From SURF-24 sp964537965 (GTDB lineage Bacteria; Bacteroidota; Ignavibacteria; Ignavibacteriales; SURF-24): a DNA stretch of 10,616 bases. Position 1 is the first letter of the stretch; each line of letters starts with the position of its first letter. Both the position numbers and the translations under genes were made by a program. The stretch lies in contig CAZIDB010000168.1 in assembly GCA_964537965.1 (NCBI GenBank), positions 1 through 10,616 on the forward strand. The letters run 5' to 3'. The notes under the pieces were generated by a model. The model was given only the letters and a program-made list of their open reading frames with translations, was not told the DNA's origin and made no database searches. Shown here in pieces: positions 7,103 to 10,616 of this stretch.

Positions 7103-8781
7103 ATGAAAAAGATTATTTTTCTAATAGTTATAACTTTTTATTGCAGTTCTTTAATTGCACAGGAAAGTAAACTTCCAAATTTTGTAACTGATAGTCTGGA
7201 TAACTATATAACCACTGCTATGGCCAAATGGCAAATACCCGGTTTATCCCTTGCAATTGTAAAGGATGGTAAGGTTGTCCTGGCAAAAGGATATGGAGTT
7301 AAAAAACTTGGAAGCAAAGATCCTGTTGATGAGAATACTCTTTTCATGATCGGCTCAAATACAAAAGCGTTTACTGCAACTGCTATTACAATTCTTCAGG
7401 AAGAAGGAAAATTAAACCTTAATGATAAAGTACAGAAATGGCTTCCTGAATTTAAACTGAAAGATCAGTTTGCAAGCAATGATATAATTGTTGCAGACTT
7501 GTTATCCCACAGAATTGGATTCGGAACATTCCAGGGAGACTTTACTTACTGGACTTCAAACTTAACAAGAGCTGAAGTAATTGGAAAAATGGCTTTGGTT
7601 AATCCGCTTTATAAGTTCCGGACAAAATATGGTTACTGCAATGCAGCCTTTTTGGTTGCCGGTGAAATAANNNNNNNNNNNNNNNNNNNNNNNNNNNNNN
7701 NNNNNNNNNNNNNNNNNNNNNNNNNNNNNNNNNNNNNNNNNNNNNNNNNNNNNNNNNNNNNNNNNNNNNNTTCCGGACAAAATATGGTTACTGCAATGCA
7801 GCCTTTTTGGTTGCCGGTGAAATAATTCCGCAAGCTATAGGTGTAAGTTGGGAAGAAACAATAAAAGAAAAAATCCTTAAGCCGCTTAAAATGGAAAATA
7901 CTTTGATGCTCTCAGCAGAGCTTGAGAAAGCGCCTAACAAGGCTCTGCCCTATACATTGGTAGATAATAAACTCTATGAATTAACAATACCACTTATTGA
8001 CAACCTTGCACCTTGCGGCAGTATGAGCTCCAGTGCAAGTGAAATGACGCACTGGTTAATTGCACAACTTGATACCGGTAAGTTTGATGGAAATCGCATA
8101 ATACCAAAAAATGCTTTACTTGCAATAAGAAATCCATATTCAATAGTCCGGGTAAATCCGAGGGATAAACAACAGAATCATTTTTCATTGTACGGACTTG
8201 GACTTGATATTTCCGATTACAACGGGAAAATGGTTTACGGACATACCGGTGGTGTTGATGGCTTTTTATCTTCCGTTATGTTTATTCCGGAAATTAAACT
8301 GGGTGTTGTGGTTTTAACAAACAATGATCAGAATAGTTTATTCGGTAATCTTCGTGATCAGATCCGTGATGCATTTTTAGATTTACCGTACAAAAATCTA
8401 AGCGATATTTCATTTGAGCGTTTTACAAAAGATGTAAATGAAGAAAAAGCAAAAATTGATTCACTAAAAAAAATAATCAGTGAAAATAATAAACCTGCCT
8501 TGCCATCTGAAGATTACACTGGCAAATATACCAGCGAACTTTACGGTGATGTTGAAGTAAGATTAGAAGATAATAAGCTCAATATATATTTCTCGCACCA
8601 TCCTGGTTTAATTGGCAAACTTGAGCACATTGACAAAGATAATTATCTCTGTACTTACTCAAATCCTTCAATGGGAATAAAGGAGATTCCTTTTAAAATT
8701 GATGATGGAGAAGTTATTGGTTTTACACTTCGTGTGGCAGATTTTGTTGAGTACACACCATATGAGTTTGTAAAAGAATAG
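7103..8781 (+). CDS. Secreted serine hydrolase, beta-lactamase/PBP family, with C-terminal DUF3471-like domain
   Basis: The frame starts at ATG 7103 and appears broken by an N run, but the bases on either side of it are a 55-base duplicate. Removing 155 bases (100 N plus one copy) joins the two frames exactly and gives 507 residues. Residues 1-19 are a signal peptide ending LIA before Gln20. The serine hydrolase domain (about 25-375) has the catalytic S85-x-x-K88 (GSNTKAF), Y178-C179-N180 (usual YxN/YSN) and H329-T330-G331 in GHTGG. A lysine-rich linker (about 385-412) leads to a beta-rich domain (about 417-505) with Y-T-G-K-Y and GDVEVRLEDNKLNIYF, matching the DUF3471-type domain often attached to these enzymes. 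Members act on peptides, peptidoglycan or esters; few are true beta-lactamases, so antibiotic resistance should not be inferred. It is probably periplasmic or outer-membrane-associated. A hairpin follows the stop (8793-8814). Confidence 0.92.
7616..7825 (+). repeat. 55-base identical flanks of a scaffold gap (assembly overlap)
   Basis: Bases 7616-7670 and 7771-7825 are identical, both inside the serine hydrolase gene and both encoding its F172-R173-T174 through YCN region. They are the ends of two contigs that should have been merged. Deleting one copy plus the N run restores the reading frame, so this is not a biological duplication. Confidence 0.93.
7671..7770. other. Artificial 100-N scaffold gap
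   Basis: Exactly 100 N, the conventional placeholder for a gap of unknown size. Because the flanks overlap by 55 bases, the true gap is most likely -55 (no missing sequence). Confidence 0.97.
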
Positions 8782-8792
8782 ACAATACTATT

Positions 8793-8814
8793 ACCGTCTG
8801 CTTTAGCTGACGGT
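8793..8814 (+). terminator. GC-rich hairpin after the serine hydrolase gene
   Basis: ACCGTC (8793-8798) pairs with GACGGT (8809-8814); the inner bases add GC/GC around a TTTA loop after one T-T mismatch. It begins 11 bases past the stop codon and is the most GC-rich hairpin in the window. The sequence after it (tggaataaatttgtttg) is AT-rich rather than a clean T-run. Likely an intrinsic terminator. Confidence 0.6.
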
Positions 8815-8854
8815 TGGAATAAATTTGTTTGATTGGCAATTTTCGTTTTAAGAG

Positions 8855-8875
8855 AAATATTTTTGCAAAATATTT
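8855..8875. terminator. AT-rich hairpin between convergent genes
   Basis: AAATATTTT (8855-8863) pairs with AAAATATTT (8867-8875) around a 3-base loop. It lies between the serine hydrolase and hicA 3' ends, 15 bases beyond the hicA stop, so it could end the hicBA transcript. An AT-only stem is weak evidence. Confidence 0.3.
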
Positions 8876-8890
8876 ATTTCTTCGATCCTG

Positions 8891-9115
8891 CTATAAATAT
8901 TTGGAGAACTCTTTCTCATCAACTTTTGCAAGCTCAAGAATTCCCTTTAATGTTCCGGATTTAATTTCTTTATGATTTGGGACCACTGTACCAATGGAAC
9001 CTGTCGGCAGGTCCTTCTTTAGAATTATATGGCTCCCCTTTTGACGAATAACCTGAAATCCAAAATTCTTACAAAGGATTTTAATACATTCGTCACACGA
9101 AATTACTTTAAGCAC
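8891..9115 (-). CDS. hicA: HicA-family toxin (mRNA interferase)
   Basis: The 74-residue protein matches the HicA/YcfA dsRBD-like fold: N-terminal K-V-I-S then helix, QKGSHIILKK with the expected catalytic H29, and VPNHKEIKSGTLKGIL (45-60). HicA toxins cut mRNA in the cytosol and block translation until neutralised by HicB. The start is GTG at 9115, overlapping the last 8 bases of hicB, which implies translational coupling. All residues expected for activity appear present, so the toxin is probably functional. Confidence 0.9.
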   Translation of the reverse strand: MLKVISCDECIKILCKNFGFQVIRQKGSHIILKKDLPTGSIGTVVPNHKEIKSGTLKGILELAKVDEKEFSKYL

Positions 9116-9314
9116 TTAAAGCAACCTCAAAAGTTGTTAAGAATGGTTTTATAAATTCTTGCCTTGGAAACTCCTCAAGGTACAGTTCTGTAGCTTCTTT
9201 CAGATTTTCAAGTGCTTCTTCAATACTACTTCCCTGGCTAACCGTTCCAACTTCCGGACATTTAGCCACAAACATATCATCTTCTTTAAATATAATTGCT
9301 GTGAAAGTTTTCAT
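9108..9314 (-). CDS. hicB: HicB-family antitoxin, short form
   Basis: The 68-residue protein has the partial RNase-H-like HicB core: FTAIIFKEDDMFVAKCPEVG (4-23), SQGSSIEEALENLKEATELYLEE (26-48). It should bind and inhibit the HicA toxin encoded immediately downstream. Longer HicB proteins end in a helix-turn-helix or ribbon-helix-helix domain that autoregulates the operon; this one stops after LSA, so DNA binding is not evident. The gene order is antitoxin first, the reverse of the E. coli hicAB locus but common for YcfA-type pairs. Ribosome site (gagacagag) is weak. On the minus strand a poor TTGCAA-17-TATTTT promoter match lies upstream, near the second scaffold gap. Confidence 0.88.
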   Translation of the reverse strand: MKTFTAIIFKEDDMFVAKCPEVGTVSQGSSIEEALENLKEATELYLEEFPRQEFIKPFLTTFEVALSA

Positions 9315-9407
9315 CTCTGTCTCAGGTTGTTTTCTGTTTTTTGTTTATAAAATAATTATTTGCCATTTAGATTGCAATTAGCGTTATAGTAATTTCATTA
9401 TTAATAA

Positions 9408-9507
9408 NNNNNNNNNNNNNNNNNNNNNNNNNNNNNNNNNNNNNNNNNNNNNNNNNNNNNNNNNNNNNNNNNNNNNNNNNNNNNNNNNNNNNNNNNNNNN
9501 NNNNNNN
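9408..9507. other. 100-N scaffold gap of unknown content
   Basis: Exactly 100 N. Unlike the first gap, the flanking bases do not match each other, so real sequence of unknown length may be missing between hicB and the next gene. Together with the flanking non-coding DNA the stretch 9315-9696 carries no gene that I can see. Confidence 0.95.
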
Positions 9508-9550
9508 CACACAAAACCTTGTTGACATATACAAAGAGGTTTGGTAAGTT
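9508..9550 (+). promoter_or_regulatory. Candidate promoter block before the outer-membrane-like gene
   Basis: TTGACA (9522-9527), 17 bases, TAAGTT (9545-9550), about 146 bases before the ATG at 9697. It aligns with 6974-7015 at 32 of 42 paired bases with one gap. The similarity starts at the first base after the scaffold gap. Confidence 0.4.
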
Positions 9551-9645
9551 ACAGTCAAAGTTAAATCCCTCTAATTCAGATAATAATCGTTTCCTTTATA
9601 TAGATTCTTTTCAAGCAAGCAATCAAAAAAACATTAATAAATTAT

Positions 9646-9660
9646 ACCTCACAATGAGGT
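9646..9660 (+). promoter_or_regulatory. Small hairpin or operator in the 5' leader
   Basis: ACCTCA (9646-9651) and TGAGGT (9655-9660) form a perfect 6-base inverted repeat with a 3-base loop, 36 bases before the start codon. It could be an operator half-site pair or a leader hairpin; the sequence does not decide. Confidence 0.3.
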
Positions 9661-9696
9661 GACTAAACTATTATTCATTTATAGAGGGAGTATATC

Positions 9697-10616
9697 ATGA
9701 AAACTTTTAGTTCACTCTTATCCAGATTATTATTTGTACTACTATTTATTTTGTTCACAGATCTATCCGCAGAAGATCCTAAGAGACCCACCTTTTCAGC
9801 CGATTACATAAGCAGTAACATGGTTGAACTTACAATTGAATCTGAAAATAATATTACATTCGATTCCATTTTAGTAAAATCCTTACCTGACAATACTGAA
9901 AATACTGAACCAATTAAAAAAATTCCAAGCCTTAATATTCCGCAAGGTAAAGTTACTTATTTATTCCGTTTGAATAATCAATATGATGTGATAAGTAATA
10001 TTGGAAGACTCTTTCTTGAGTATAGTTTTAAAGAAAACGCTGATTCAGATAAGCAGTGTAATAAAGGTGATACAACAATTGTGTTAAGAGAACTCCATTC
10101 TATCTTCACTGATGCTGGCATTCTTTTGGGCTATGGAAAGGATGGAATAATAAAAGGTGCCCCAACTGCCTCAATCTCTATCTATTCAAAGCAAACTAGA
10201 TGGGCAACTTTGTTTTCAGAAATAAATCTGGACGCACAAATACCCATAGATAGTATTACTGGTAAAGACCCGTATCAGATTTTTTCTAAAGGAGGATCAG
10301 TATTAGATGTCCAAATAGGTTTTAGTTTTTACCCATGGTACGAAGAATGTGATTATGAAATTATAACCCCATTTTTCGGTTATGGGCTCCGTACTTTTAA
10401 AAATAATGATATTGAATATAAACAGAGAATGATTGCAGGCTTAACAATTGATTTTTTCCCTTTGACAGGTAATATGGATAATGGATATTTAGATATTGGT
10501 TATGCTTATGACAAATTTTGGGATATGCCTGATTCATCAAAAGATGAATATGATCCAAACAGAATATTTTTAAAAGGTCACGTTGATTTTTATCTTTATT
10601 CACCAGATAGATTAGC
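9697..10616 (+). CDS. Secreted beta-rich protein, probable outer-membrane protein (3' truncated by window)
   Basis: The frame is open from ATG 9697 to the last base (306 complete codons). Residues 1-25 form a signal peptide (a long Leu/Phe/Ile core, then LSA before Glu26). A ribosome site AGAGGGAG (9683-9690) lies 6 bases upstream. Residues 30-130 are acidic and beta-rich with no family I recognise. From about residue 139 alternating hydrophobic/polar strands with Gly and aromatic ends (GILLGYGKDG, ATLFSEINLDAQIP, VLDVQIGFSFYPW, FFGYGLRTF, GLTIDFFPL, YLDIGYAYDKFW, HVDFYLYSP) look like beta-barrel strands. Function is unknown. The protein could be a porin-like or adhesin-like barrel of the Bacteroidota type. 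The C-terminal strand is outside the window. Confidence 0.7.
   Translation, partial: MKTFSSLLSRLLFVLLFILFTDLSAEDPKRPTFSADYISSNMVELTIESENNITFDSILVKSLPDNTENTEPIKKIPSLNIPQGKVTYLFRLNNQYDVISNIGRLFLEYSFKENADSDKQCNKGDTTIVLRELHSIFTDAGILLGYGKDGIIKGAPTASISIYSKQTRWATLFSEINLDAQIPIDSITGKDPYQIFSKGGSVLDVQIGFSFYPWYEECDYEIITPFFGYGLRTFKNNDIEYKQRMIAGLTIDFFPLTGNMDNGYLDIGYAYDKFWDMPDSSKDEYDPNRIFLKGHVDFYLYSPDRL

Noticed and set aside
7616..7825. 55-base direct repeat as a true duplication or mobile-element target repeat
   Set aside because: The copies abut a 100-N placeholder, and deleting one restores the reading frame exactly, so it is a contig overlap.
7807..8781. A separate 324-residue protein starting at 7807
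   Set aside because: The codon is TTG inside the serine hydrolase frame; it is the downstream piece of the gene split by the false gap.
7103..8781. Antibiotic-resistance beta-lactamase
   Set aside because: The DUF3471-like tail and overall family point to a general serine hydrolase; most members are not resistance enzymes.
9159..9350. Plus-strand 63-residue frame over hicB
   Set aside because: It is antisense to a recognisable HicB and has no homology that I recognise.
10397..10603. Minus-strand 68-residue frame at the right edge
   Set aside because: It opposes a long open frame with signal peptide and ribosome site.
1..10616. CRISPR array, tRNA, rRNA or insertion sequence
   Set aside because: No regularly spaced repeats, cloverleaf genes, rRNA-like sequence or transposase frame could be seen.

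Overview
The window reads as a low-GC chromosomal segment from an uncultured member of the Bacteroidota/Ignavibacteriota, probably a draft or metagenome-assembled genome. This rests on the AT-rich DNA, the mostly weak Shine-Dalgarno sites, a secreted beta-helix protein ending in a GADEI-type motif, a HEAT-repeat protein of a kind I associate with Bacteroidota, and two runs of exactly 100 N. It is an inference from protein character; no rRNA or marker gene is present.

Layout, left to right. Positions 1-1640 (minus) hold the N-terminal 546 residues of a secreted right-handed beta-helix protein. Positions 1903-2393 (plus) hold a HEAT-repeat-like gene broken by a 1-base frameshift and perhaps a nonsense codon. 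Positions 2451-3353 (minus) encode a PhzF/YddE-like isomerase. Positions 5185-3461 (minus) encode a two-gene operon, histidine kinase then OmpR/PhoB-type response regulator, 3 bases apart. Positions 5393-6871 (plus), divergent from the kinase, encode a B12-binding-domain radical SAM enzyme of the DUF4070/HpnP-like group. Positions 7103-8781 (plus) encode a secreted serine hydrolase of the beta-lactamase/penicillin-binding-protein family; it is interrupted only by an artificial scaffold gap flanked by a 55-base duplicate, and collapsing the duplicate restores one 507-residue frame. Positions 9314-8891 (minus) encode a hicB-hicA toxin-antitoxin pair. A second scaffold gap (9408-9507) follows, then the start of a secreted, probably outer-membrane, beta-rich protein (9697 to the window end).

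The genes do not form one obvious pathway. The clearest functional links are the kinase/regulator operon, which shares a 207-base divergent intergenic region with the radical SAM gene, and the hicBA pair. That shared region carries a 7-base direct repeat at 10-base spacing beside a TTGACA box, a plausible OmpR-family site, so autoregulation and control of the radical SAM gene are testable ideas.

I found no CRISPR array, insertion sequence, tRNA or rRNA, and no convincing new multi-gene system. The most useful observations are the false assembly gap, the broken HEAT-repeat gene, a similar 42-43-base promoter-like block upstream of two secreted-protein genes, the kinase with almost no sensor domain, and the candidate regulatory repeat.
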